This document shows, one piece after another, positions 1 through 7,197 of a DNA stretch of 20,748 nucleotides. This DNA is from Stentor coeruleus (taxonomy: Eukaryota > Ciliophora > Heterotrichea > Heterotrichida > Stentoridae): NCBI GenBank assembly GCA_001970955.1, contig MPUH01001221.1, positions 1 to 20,748 on the forward strand, given 5' to 3'. Under the pieces are notes generated by a model. It made no database searches. It saw only the letters and a program-made list of their open reading frames with translations, and was not told the origin of the DNA. Numbering within the stretch: the first letter of the stretch is position 1; each line of letters begins with the position of its first letter. A program made the translations under genes and the position numbers.

Positions 1-241
1 AATTATTCCTATTATAAAAAATTAATAATAATCTGATTATAAGTAAAAAACAATCAATTAAGGAATTGCATTCAAATATCCAACTATAAAAAAAATCATT
101 TTCCATAAATATTTTCTATTACATCCTCTCTTTTTCCTCCTCAATTTCCCAATCTCCACAATTCTATCAAACCCTAGCACCCACTTTATTCCTACAATCT
201 TTTCCAATCCTTAAAACTAAATACAATTAAAATCTTATATA
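1..241. other. Spacer downstream of STRIP-like gene
   Basis: This is noncoding DNA on the 3' side of the minus-strand STRIP-like gene. It is AT-rich, and from about 70 onward it is rich in C and poor in G on the + strand, like the right-hand part of most other spacers here. A CCCTAGCACCC stretch at 172-182 differs by one base from the telomere-like CCCTAACACCC found downstream of the CDPK gene. I see no ORF, RNA gene or end of another gene. Confidence 0.6.
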
Positions 242-1759
242 CTAGTACATATATGAATACCCCCAAACATTTTCTTCAAGCCACTGCTCATACATTTCTT
301 GAAAATCCTGTGGTATCTGTGGAGACTCAGGTGGAGTATTTTCCATAGCTTGCCAATAATTATAATAATTAAAATCATAAATCATCTGTCTAACCTGATC
401 AGGTGTAATTTTTTCTTCCCCAGTCTCACTAAGCCAATCTTCTTTACTAGGTTTAAGTTTCTGATAAATTTCAGATATAATCTTCATATTCGAAGGATAA
501 CTTTTCCATTTTTTCGTCAAGTATTTAACTTGTATTCTCATAAGTTTTAAACAAGGCATTTCTATAATAGGTGTTATAAATTTCCCCATAAGTTTTTTGA
601 ATATAAGTGAAGATTTAAACTGAACAAGATTAGCTTGGATTCTATCTGAATGGCCTTTATTGATTTTATAACAAACTTTAAGCATGATTTCTAAACATTT
701 TTCTATAACCCAATCACGATTTGTATCGTGTAAATTTTTAAGAGAAGAAGTTTTACTGATTTCAACGAAATCTAAGTTTAGGAATTTGAGTAATACTAAA
801 ATCCCATTAGCGTCGTTAATAAGTTGACTGAGGTATTGAAATTGTAGATAATGGTTGAGTCTAAATCTTTTGATAAGTAAAAAAAGGACTTTTGATATGA
901 ACAACCCAGTGATAACTCGATGTCTAGCTTCATCAGGGAAAACCATATTAGACTGGCTGAAGAAGTCTATTTGTTGGGATGATAACAAAATTGGAGATTG
1001 CCACTCTTGTCTGATATCAATACCAGTAATCGTAGCTCCAGGACAACAAGCTAATAAGCTCCGAAGTAAACCGACTACTGTTAATGATAATGGGTTATCC
1101 TTAGATACCATCCTTTTCTATATATTTTTTACATAAAAACCTTCAACTCCACTTGCAGGTAATCTACACCTTGGTGGACTTGTTTTAACATCAACACCTT
1201 CAACAGAAGACTTTTCTGGTTTTTCTAATATAATTTTCAAGTACATTTCAAAAACCATTGACACTTTCTTTATAGGCACATAAACAATATCCGTAGATTG
1301 TTTTATAAGCCCTAAAATCGCTTCTTCTATAACCAAAGAATTCTGTGAAAGTTCATTTTGGATCTCTTCTCTAGGGCTGAATAATAGGATTGTATACAAA
1401 ATGTTCAAAACCATACGAAGCTCTTGTTCTAAAAGAAGATCTCGTTGTGGACTTAGTTGAGATGTTAAAAATGCTAAATGATGGATAAGTAAAGATAAAC
1501 CACCTTGGTCGATAATAGATTTAGAGGTTTGACTTAAACTTTGGGGTAAAAGAATAGATGAGGATTGAGAGTTAAAAAGCTTGGAATATAAAGCATACAT
1601 ACCTGTTCGGCGAAGGTTTTGTGTTGCCCCTTCAAAACATTCTAACATGTCACTGATGCTTTCGAGACCTTGAACGCTTGGGCTCATCTCCGGGCTTTCG
1701 GAATAGCTGAAAAACAACTCAAATTTTTCCATATTTAAATGATGAGTCTTTTTTTGCAT
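242..1759 (-). CDS. STRIP1: STRIP1/2 (Far11)-family STRIPAK subunit, two exons
   Basis: Striatin-interacting protein. In animals and fungi STRIP/Far11 is a scaffold of the STRIPAK phosphatase-kinase complex. The CDS is complement(242..1117, 1133..1759), giving 500 residues. Removing the 15-nt intron joins ...VEGFY to KRMVSKDNPL. The C-terminal half matches the DUF3402 region of STRIP as I know it: a stretch like ISKVLFLLIKRFRLNHYLQF, then LMRIQVKYLTKKWK, NMKIISEIYQKL, and near the end DFQEMYEQWLEE. The N-terminal half carries weaker N1221-type similarity (LRMVLNILYTIL, then IKKVSMVFEMYLKIIL). Vertebrate proteins exceed 800 residues, so this one is short, mainly in the middle linker. Either Met1 or Met10 (MEKFELFF, which would give 491 residues) could be the start; the N1221 domain begins near Met10. 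The stop is TAG. The family call is firm; paralogue and complex membership are inferred. Confidence 0.9.
1118..1132 (-). other. 15-nt spliceosomal intron in STRIP-like gene
   Basis: On the minus strand the intron reads GTAAAAAATATATAG. It lies between codons (phase 0), and its last three bases are an in-frame TAG, so unspliced transcripts would stop after residue 213. Removing it fuses two ORFs that both belong to the STRIP family and keeps the frame. Heterotrich ciliates such as Stentor are known for 15-16 nt introns of this form. Confidence 0.9.
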
Positions 1760-1964
1760 TACTGGGATTAGTTAAGATGGGTTGAATGTGTTTTTTTTAT
1801 GATGAAAATATGATATTTATGTGTGTTTTTAAAGAATTTTGGTTGATGCTTTTTTTTCATAGTTTTATTTAATTTTGATAAAAGTTTGTTTTATTTTTTA
1901 AACCCCATGACAATTGTGTGTTTTTTATTAGCTTAAAATGATATATTGAAATCCAATAATAAAT
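1760..1964. other. Shared spacer between divergent STRIP-like and LRR genes
   Basis: This 205-bp spacer must hold both promoters. It is T- and G-rich on the + strand for nearly its whole length, with only a brief C-rich patch (aacccc, about 1900). It ends in AATAATAAAT (1955-1964) directly before the LRR start codon, a relative of the TATAATAA element at other starts. No ORF or RNA gene is visible. Confidence 0.5.
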
Positions 1965-2654
1965 ATGGGCACTTGTTCTTGTCTTGGAGATGCAAACAGA
2001 GAAATACCAAATACTTTACCTGAAGTGATCTTCCAAGAACACTCTACTTTAGCAATACTTTATAAAAATCATGAATCTTCTATGATTCCAGAGCTAAAAG
2101 ATGTCTTTTGCAACCTTCTTTCTCATAGACTGAGCTTTATAACAAAAATCATCATTTTCGATCAAGAACTAGGTGATGTTGGTATTGAAATATTAGCAAA
2201 AGTGTTCCCTGAACTGAAGTTTTTAACAAGATTACATCTTAAGAATAATGGGATTGGGTGTAAAGGGGCTATGAAACTTGCAGATACTTTAGGAACTGTG
2301 AATACTTTAGAGTATTTGAATATTACAGAAAATATTTTGACTGATGAAGGAGTTGATTATATTTGTTGTTGTTTACCTTTTTTGGATAAGCTAAAAGAAG
2401 TCTCTTTGGCTCAGAATGAAATCAGTTATGTTGGAGCTGAGCATATTAAAGATGCTATTTCAAACCTAGATGCTTTAGAAAGTTTGGATATTTCAGGGAA
2501 TTTTATTAATAGACGGGGGATTGTGAAGATTACTAGTGTGCTAAGAGGGATGATTAATTTTAAGAGTTTTGATTTTAAAGGAAATGACATGAATAAAACT
2601 GACTGTGAGTCAGTGAAAAACCTTTTGCCACATGTTATTTGTTTATTTAATTAA
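1965..2654 (+). CDS. RNI-type leucine-rich-repeat protein with MGxCxC N-terminus
   Basis: This is a 229-residue protein made mostly of leucine-rich repeats of the ribonuclease-inhibitor (NOD/RNI) type, about 28 residues each. About six fall between residues 60 and 218, with LxLxxNxI-like cores: IIFDQELGDVG, LHLKNNGIGCKG, LNITENILTDEG, VSLAQNEISYVG, LDISGNFINRRG and FDFKGNDMNKTD. Such repeats usually form a curved protein-binding surface; the partner is unknown. The N-terminus MGTCSC has Gly2 followed by Cys4 and Cys6, which fits N-myristoylation plus palmitoylation and hence membrane attachment (inferred). The ATG at 1965 is preceded by an A/T-rich AATAATAAAT and is the only sensible start. 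The ORF is uninterrupted and ends in TAA. There are no membrane segments or catalytic domain. Confidence 0.85.
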   Translation: MGTCSCLGDANREIPNTLPEVIFQEHSTLAILYKNHESSMIPELKDVFCNLLSHRLSFITKIIIFDQELGDVGIEILAKVFPELKFLTRLHLKNNGIGCKGAMKLADTLGTVNTLEYLNITENILTDEGVDYICCCLPFLDKLKEVSLAQNEISYVGAEHIKDAISNLDALESLDISGNFINRRGIVKITSVLRGMINFKSFDFKGNDMNKTDCESVKNLLPHVICLFN

Positions 2655-2987
2655 TTTTTTAAGTCTTTTTTTTTAAGTTTGTGATTTTATTGTGTGTATG
2701 TTTGAGCATTTTGATAATGTGATATATTTTATTATTTTTATTGATGATAAGTTTTTGGTTATGTTTTTAATGATTATTTTATGAGTTTTTGAATAATTAA
2801 AACAGAATATTAGAGGCCTGCATTAGGGTTAAAAATATACACACTTTTTATAGTTCATATAATTATTTTCACTTTTTTGCAACTATTCTATTGCAAAAAA
2901 TATTTTTTATAAACCAAAATAAAATTTGTAATAGAAATTTTAACACCCACAACCCTAAAGTGCATTTTTATCAACAATCACAAAAAA

Positions 2988-3031
2988 AAAATCTAAAATC
3001 AAAAATTAAAAATCTAAAATCAAAATCTAAG
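2988..3031 (+). repeat. Short AT-rich tandem repeat (period about 21 bp)
   Basis: The 17-base string AAAATCTAAAATCAAAA occurs at 2988-3004 and again at 3009-3025, followed by a further partial copy ending in ATCTAAG. The array is small and may simply reflect slippage in A-rich DNA. Confidence 0.6.
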
Positions 3032-3216
3032 CATATCACAAAACACCTTCCAAAATATTTACTTATAATTTTAAATAACAATACTATTAATTATTGGCTA
3101 TTCTTATATAACCCAAAAACTATCTACACTTATATAAATCATCCTTCTCCATGTGTATTTAACAATATTATCCACAAATATACAAAATCTAATCTATCTA
3201 ATTTAACTAAAAATTT

Positions 3217-3232
3217 TAACACCCTAACACCC
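3217..3232 (+). repeat. Two tandem telomere-like units (TAACACCC x2)
   Basis: The sequence is exactly TAACACCCTAACACCC, two perfect head-to-tail units of a permutation of CCCTAACA, the telomere repeat of heterotrich ciliates as I recall it. Further single units lie at 2941-2948 and 3399-3406 in the same spacer. The site lies about 540 bp beyond the CDPK stop codon, well inside the window, so it is interstitial and not a chromosome end. Confidence 0.7.
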
Positions 3233-3398
3233 ATTTTCTATCAAAACTATCCTATCACATCAAGTTATGTATTTCCCAACCTCAACCTTAATTTTCTAGT
3301 CTAAAATATCTCAAAAAAAGTTTTATAAAATCAAAATCTTTTACAAAATTCTTTTAACAACTAATAAAAATGATAATTCCAAAAACAAAGCTTTACCC

Positions 3399-3406
3399 TA
3401 ACACCC
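3399..3406 (+). repeat. Single telomere-like unit TAACACCC
   Basis: One exact TAACACCC unit, within CCCTAACACCCT (3396-3407). It has the same orientation as the pair at 3217-3232 and the unit at 2941-2948. Confidence 0.5.
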
Positions 3407-3482
3407 TTCTAAACCTCAAGTATCTAAAACTTAAATTATTTTCTAGTAGTAAATTTTACTTTTAGTGAAAGCACACAATTTA

Positions 3483-3604
3483 AGTTATCGAACTTCTTTA
3501 CAAAAGTCTTGTCGATAGACCACCAAAATCTATATCATATAAAACTCTCTTCCCAAGCTAAACAAAAATCCCTTTTTATATTAAATATCAATAATTTGAA
3601 GGAA
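3483..3604 (+). repeat. 122-bp perfect direct repeat, copy 1
   Basis: This is identical base for base to 3635-3756 and is followed at once by the only ambiguous base of the window (N at 3605). It contains a possible hairpin, with TATCGA at 3486-3491 pairing with TCGATA at 3512-3517 and inner ACTT/AAGT pairs. In a spacer otherwise without repeats of this length, perfect identity beside an N suggests either a very recent duplication or an assembly artefact. Confidence 0.95.
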
Positions 3605-3605
3605 N
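3605..3605. other. Ambiguous base (N)
   Basis: This is the only non-ACGT character in the window. It sits directly after copy 1 of the 122-bp repeat; the matching position after copy 2 (3757) is T. It may mark a scaffold join or a collapsed repeat. Confidence 0.95.
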
Positions 3606-3634
3606 ATTAAATCTAAATTCATAAAGAACCTTAC

Positions 3635-3756
3635 AGTTATCGAACTTCTTTACAAAAGTCTTGTCGATAGACCACCAAAATCTATATCATATAAAACTCT
3701 CTTCCCAAGCTAAACAAAAATCCCTTTTTATATTAAATATCAATAATTTGAAGGAA
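3635..3756 (+). repeat. 122-bp perfect direct repeat, copy 2
   Basis: Second copy of the repeat at 3483-3604, offset by 152 bp, with 30 bp of unique sequence between copies. It ends 13 bp before the CDPK stop codon, so if transcribed it lies in the CDPK 3' untranslated region. The hairpin-forming segment is at 3638-3669. Confidence 0.95.
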
Positions 3757-3769
3757 TCTTCAAAGCACA

Positions 3770-5284
3770 CTACTTTATCACGGCCGTGCATATCCTTTCA
3801 AACTCTTCAAAGTCAATAACCCCATCTTGGTTTATATCAGCTTCTTTCATAATCTCATGATACATCTCCGTGTCCAACGCCCCTCCAATCATCTGTTTAA
3901 GTTCTTCCATATCAATCCTTTCATCTCCATTCAAATCAAAAGTTTTAAAAGCCGCTTCTAATTTTTTCTTAGTCAAAGCCAACTGCCAATTCAAAGCTGC
4001 AGTTAAAAACTCAGTATAATCAATAAAATCGCTTCCATCCGCATCACATTCTTCAATAATTTCTTCAATATCAAACAATTGTTTAATATCAGTTTTTTCA
4101 ATTCCCCTAATAATTTCTTCTCTACTAAGTTTCCCATCTCCATTTCCATCTAAAAGCATAAAAGAATACTGAAGTTCTTTAAGTTCTTGTTGAGTAGATA
4201 AATGTGAGACTATAAATTCAAAAGTAGCATGTTGTACTTTAACCCTACTTCTAAAATTTATAAGGTTTTTAACTGAATCTAAACAAACACTGCTGCTTCT
4301 TCCATGCATATTACTTTGTATCCAAGGATGGACTAAAATCTCAGCACCTTGTGGCCTTTTAGATGGGTCTTTATGAAGTAATTGTGTAACTAAATCTTTA
4401 GCAGCTTGCGATACTTTATTCCATTCCTTTTCTGGCATTTCTAAATCCTTATGTATAATCTGATGAATTGTTTGGCTTTCTTTATTCCCTAGAAAAGGTA
4501 AATACCCACATAACATAACATATAATATAACCCCACAACTCCATATATCACTTTTATCTGTAAAAACTCCATTAAACACCTCAGGCGCTGCGTAGCATGG
4601 CTACATAACTCTTACTTGGCCGTATTTACGCATTGGGGATGATGGATAATTTGTCAATCTTGATACCCCGAAATCAATAACTTTTAATGTTGAAGATTTG
4701 CTATTGTCTACTAATAAAAGATTTTCTGGTTTTAAATCTCTATGTAATACATTGTGTGTATGACAATAACTAACAGCAGAAAGAATTTGATACATAAATC
4801 GAGCTGCTTGTTTTTCTTTAAACTTTTCATGCTCGACTATTTTGTCAAAAAGCTCTCCACCATTACAAAGCTCTGTTACTATATGGTAACACCTTTGGTC
4901 TTGTATAACTTCTGTTATTTTTATGATGTTTGGATGATCGAGTTTTCTTAAAATATCGACTTCAAGCAGCATGTTTTTAACTTCACTTAGACGGACAAAG
5001 GATTTCATTATGGTTTTCATAGCTCGGTCAACACCTGTTGACTTGTGGACTACACGACGTACACAACCATAAGCACCTTCACCGATAAGTTCTTTTACAT
5101 CGTAGTGGTCGGATACGTGACCAACAATACACTTTATGGTCTGTCTAGTTAGAATTCGAATTACTGTTTTTTGACGGCCTCCTCGGCGTAAAAATGGTTC
5201 TGCACCACAAAGGTCATTCTCTTCTTTACCTTCTTCAGGCTTAACTTCATTCTCACAATTAAATACAGACTTGCAGCATCCCAT
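3770..5284 (-). CDS. CDPK: Calcium-dependent protein kinase (CDPK), two exons
   Basis: Ser/Thr kinase activated directly by calcium through fused calmodulin-like EF-hands, typical of plants, ciliates and apicomplexans. The CDS is complement(3770..4600, 4616..5284), giving 499 residues. The kinase domain starts near residue 61: glycine loop GEGAYG (68-73), catalytic Lys90 in AMK, HRDLKPEN from 181, DFG at 204-206, APE at 228-230. All key residues are present, so it should be active. Four EF-hand loops lie at about 374-385, 409-420, 445-456 and 478-489; loops 2 and 3 have Asp and Glu in place of the usual sixth-position Gly. The stretch between about 315 and 360 is where CDPKs carry the autoinhibitory junction. 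The N-terminus MGCC fits myristoylation plus palmitoylation, so membrane targeting is likely. The stop is TAG. Confidence 0.95.
4601..4615 (-). other. 15-nt spliceosomal intron in CDPK
   Basis: On the minus strand it reads GTAAGAGTTATGTAG. It is phase 0 and ends in an in-frame TAG. Removal joins MRKYGQ to PCYAAPEVFNG, restoring the kinase activation segment and APE motif at the expected spacing. Without splicing the protein would end just before APE and lose half the kinase lobe and all EF-hands. Confidence 0.95.
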
Positions 5285-5918
5285 TGCAATTAATTATAAT
5301 CAATCTTAAGCTGTTAAAAAGCATAAAATAGAAGAGATTTTGTATTAAAAAAGAATCTGGGTTTATGTTTATGGTAAGGATTATTATTTTAGGTATTATG
5401 AATTTCTTATGGGTTGTTGTAAGAAAAATGATAAGGAATTTAAATAGGATAGGGTTTTAGAAAAAAAAAATAAGGGAGTTTATTGAGATTTTAAAGTATT
5501 GGGAAATGATGGAGAAGTTTGGGTGAATTGAATTAAGGATTTTAAATATCAAAGTTAGGATTATATGCAATATGGGTTTAGAGATGAGGATTTTGTGTTG
5601 TCCTGTATAAAAAATGATATTTTTATAGAAGATGTTTAGGAATACATAATAATATATATCCTAATCCTCCCTAAATTTTCAAATTACTATTTTTTAGCAC
5701 AAAACCCAAGCAAAAATTTCATAAATCCAACAACCCTCGCACCAAACTGCAAAAATTCTCACTAATTCTAATACCAAACCCATAAATAATCTACACCTTA
5801 AAAGAACCTTAAAAAATCATTACCTTCTCTTCACAAATTTCCCAATTACTCCAAATAACAACACATAAAATTTTTATCTCACAAATTTCTCATCCTAATC
5901 AATCCTAAATAAATAAGC
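5285..5918. other. Spacer between CDPK promoter and eL15 3' end
   Basis: No gene is visible in these 634 bp. The left part (5285 to about 5660), upstream of CDPK, is G/T-rich on the + strand with few C; the right part (about 5660-5918), downstream of eL15, is C/A-rich with few G. The switch is abrupt. TATAATTAA on the minus strand (5290-5298) lies close upstream of the CDPK ATG and may be a variant of the start-proximal element. CCCTCGCACC at 5734-5743 resembles the telomere-like motif downstream of other minus-strand genes. Confidence 0.5.
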
Positions 5919-6533
5919 TTATCTAAACCTCCTAAGCGAAAGAGTCTGTCTTCTACGCCAATTAGCTCTGCGACTAGGTCTAATCTTGGTAGAACTAATA
6001 CCTTTATATCTAAGCCCTCTATGTTTCCTTCCAGCTGAAGTTAATCCTCTAAGTTCTCTATGTTTCATCACAGGTTTGCAGATCCAGTTAATTTTAGGAT
6101 CATTTCTTATAGCATTGTGTGCAGGGTCAACAAGAATAACTTCATAAAACTTGTATATAGAATCTTGACCAACCCAATAACTATTCAAAACTCTGAGTCC
6201 TCCACAGATTTTGCCTACTCTTTCTTCAGCAACAGACTTCAGCGACCTTTGGAACTTTCTTTGAAGAACACCCTGATTTGAGGGTTTTCCATAGATTTGA
6301 CCTTTGATGCCGAGTTTTCGTCTGTTTCCTCTTCTTACACGGACTCTCCAGATCGCATAACCTTGTTTAGCCTTGTAGCCTAATTTTCTAGCTTTATCAG
6401 GACGAGAAGATCTTGAAGCTCTGTGGATGGCCTTGTGTTGCCTATATTCCCAGGTTCTCACTCTTAAGATGAACCTCATAACATCACTTTGCTTCTTTCT
6501 CCACAGCTCTTCGAGGTACTTATATGCTCCCAT
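5919..6533 (-). CDS. RPL15: Ribosomal protein eL15
   Basis: Component of the cytosolic large ribosomal subunit, binding 28S rRNA. The 204-residue length equals the human protein. Near-identical family blocks are visible: [20 protein letters not shown] at the start, [16 protein letters not shown] (about 44-59), [20 protein letters not shown], then [31 protein letters not shown], and a basic C-terminus [17 protein letters not shown]. The ORF is intact and intronless, ending in TAA. The start is fixed by the conserved N-terminus and by TATAATAA directly upstream. This highly expressed housekeeping gene gives a useful codon-use reference. It lies 634 bp upstream of CDPK on the same strand and is divergent from the WD40 gene. 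Confidence 0.98.
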   Translation of the reverse strand: MGAYKYLEELWRKKQSDVMRFILRVRTWEYRQHKAIHRASRSSRPDKARKLGYKAKQGYAIWRVRVRRGNRRKLGIKGQIYGKPSNQGVLQRKFQRSLKSVAEERVGKICGGLRVLNSYWVGQDSIYKFYEVILVDPAHNAIRNDPKINWICKPVMKHRELRGLTSAGRKHRGLRYKGISSTKIRPSRRANWRRRQTLSLRRFR

Positions 6534-6541
6534 TTATTATA
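6534..6541 (-). promoter_or_regulatory. TATAATAA element abutting eL15 start
   Basis: On the minus strand TATAATAA sits immediately before ATG. The same octamer lies 0, 3 and 9 nt before the ATG of three other genes in the window. It may be an initiator or TATA-type promoter element with a very short leader, or a start-context signal (inferred). Confidence 0.4.
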
Positions 6542-7197
6542 CACCATACATATTTAAGGGAAATTAGCTTAGTAAGAAATTTTCCTTTTTTTTTTGCTTG
6601 AGGATTTAAGTGATGTTTTGATGTGGGGATAATTAACAGTTTTTTTATAGAAGAAAAAGAGGTTTAGAGGTTTTTTTGAAATATTTTGTGGTTTTTGAAG
6701 ATTTTTAGAGTATTTTTGATAGGTTTGGAAATTTTGTCATGGGTTGGATGCTGGTTGGAAAAAAATGAGGATTGCTTTTGGGATTGTATTGATGAAGAGT
6801 TTTTATTGTAGTGGATTTTGTGGGTTTATGGATTTATTAGATAGAGAAGGTTAGGTTTTGTATAATAAAGTTGTAAAATTATGAGAGATATTCAAGTAGA
6901 AGAGATGATGAGTTTTTTTTAGTAGAGGTAATTGTTTTGGTTTTAGGATAAATTATATATAAATTCTTTAAGTTGTATTTGAGTTATTAGATTATGATTT
7001 ATTTACTATATATAGTGATCCAAATGATTCTTTTAAGGATTTTTTATTGAAAAAACTAGTATTTATGAATCCTAAAACCATAAATTACACCCTAAAACCT
7101 TCACACCTTAATTTATAAGATTTTTTTCATTACCAAAACTAAATTTCATCATAACAGCATCCAATAATTATATAAAAATTCGTAAATTATAAAAAAT
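6534..7197. other. Divergent spacer between eL15 and WD40 gene
   Basis: This 664-bp spacer should hold two promoters. From about 6590 to 7030 the + strand is rich in G and T and nearly lacks C; from about 7060 to 7197 it turns C/A-rich (cctaaaacc, acaccctaaaacc). No ORF or RNA gene is visible. The last 60 bp resemble the segment around 10600-10660, downstream of the decayed WD40 copy. Confidence 0.5.

Larger units (their letters stand above)
2655..3769. other. Long spacer between convergent LRR and CDPK genes
   Basis: This 1.1-kb spacer holds no credible gene. The 137-codon open frame at 2891-3304 begins with TTG and encodes an Asn/Lys/Ile-rich low-complexity string. The left part (to about 2830) is G/T-rich on the + strand and the right part strongly C/A-rich. 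Inside it are telomere-like units, a short tandem repeat at 2988-3031, and a perfect 122-bp direct repeat on either side of an N. It must contain the 3' ends of both genes. Confidence 0.6.

Noticed and set aside
2182..2196. GTATTGAAATATTAG, a 15-nt intron look-alike in the LRR gene
   Set aside because: The unspliced reading DVGIEILAKVF fits the leucine-rich-repeat consensus exactly; removing it would break a repeat.
2891..3304. Open frame of 137 codons in the LRR-CDPK spacer
   Set aside because: It begins with TTG, codes for an Asn/Lys/Ile/Thr-rich low-complexity string, and its openness is explained by the G-poor, C/A-rich composition, which makes stop codons rarer.
3483..3528. tRNA-like string (GTTCGATAAC on the minus strand, and a CCACCA-like run)
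   Set aside because: No acceptor, D-arm or anticodon stem can be formed around it; only a short imperfect hairpin is present.
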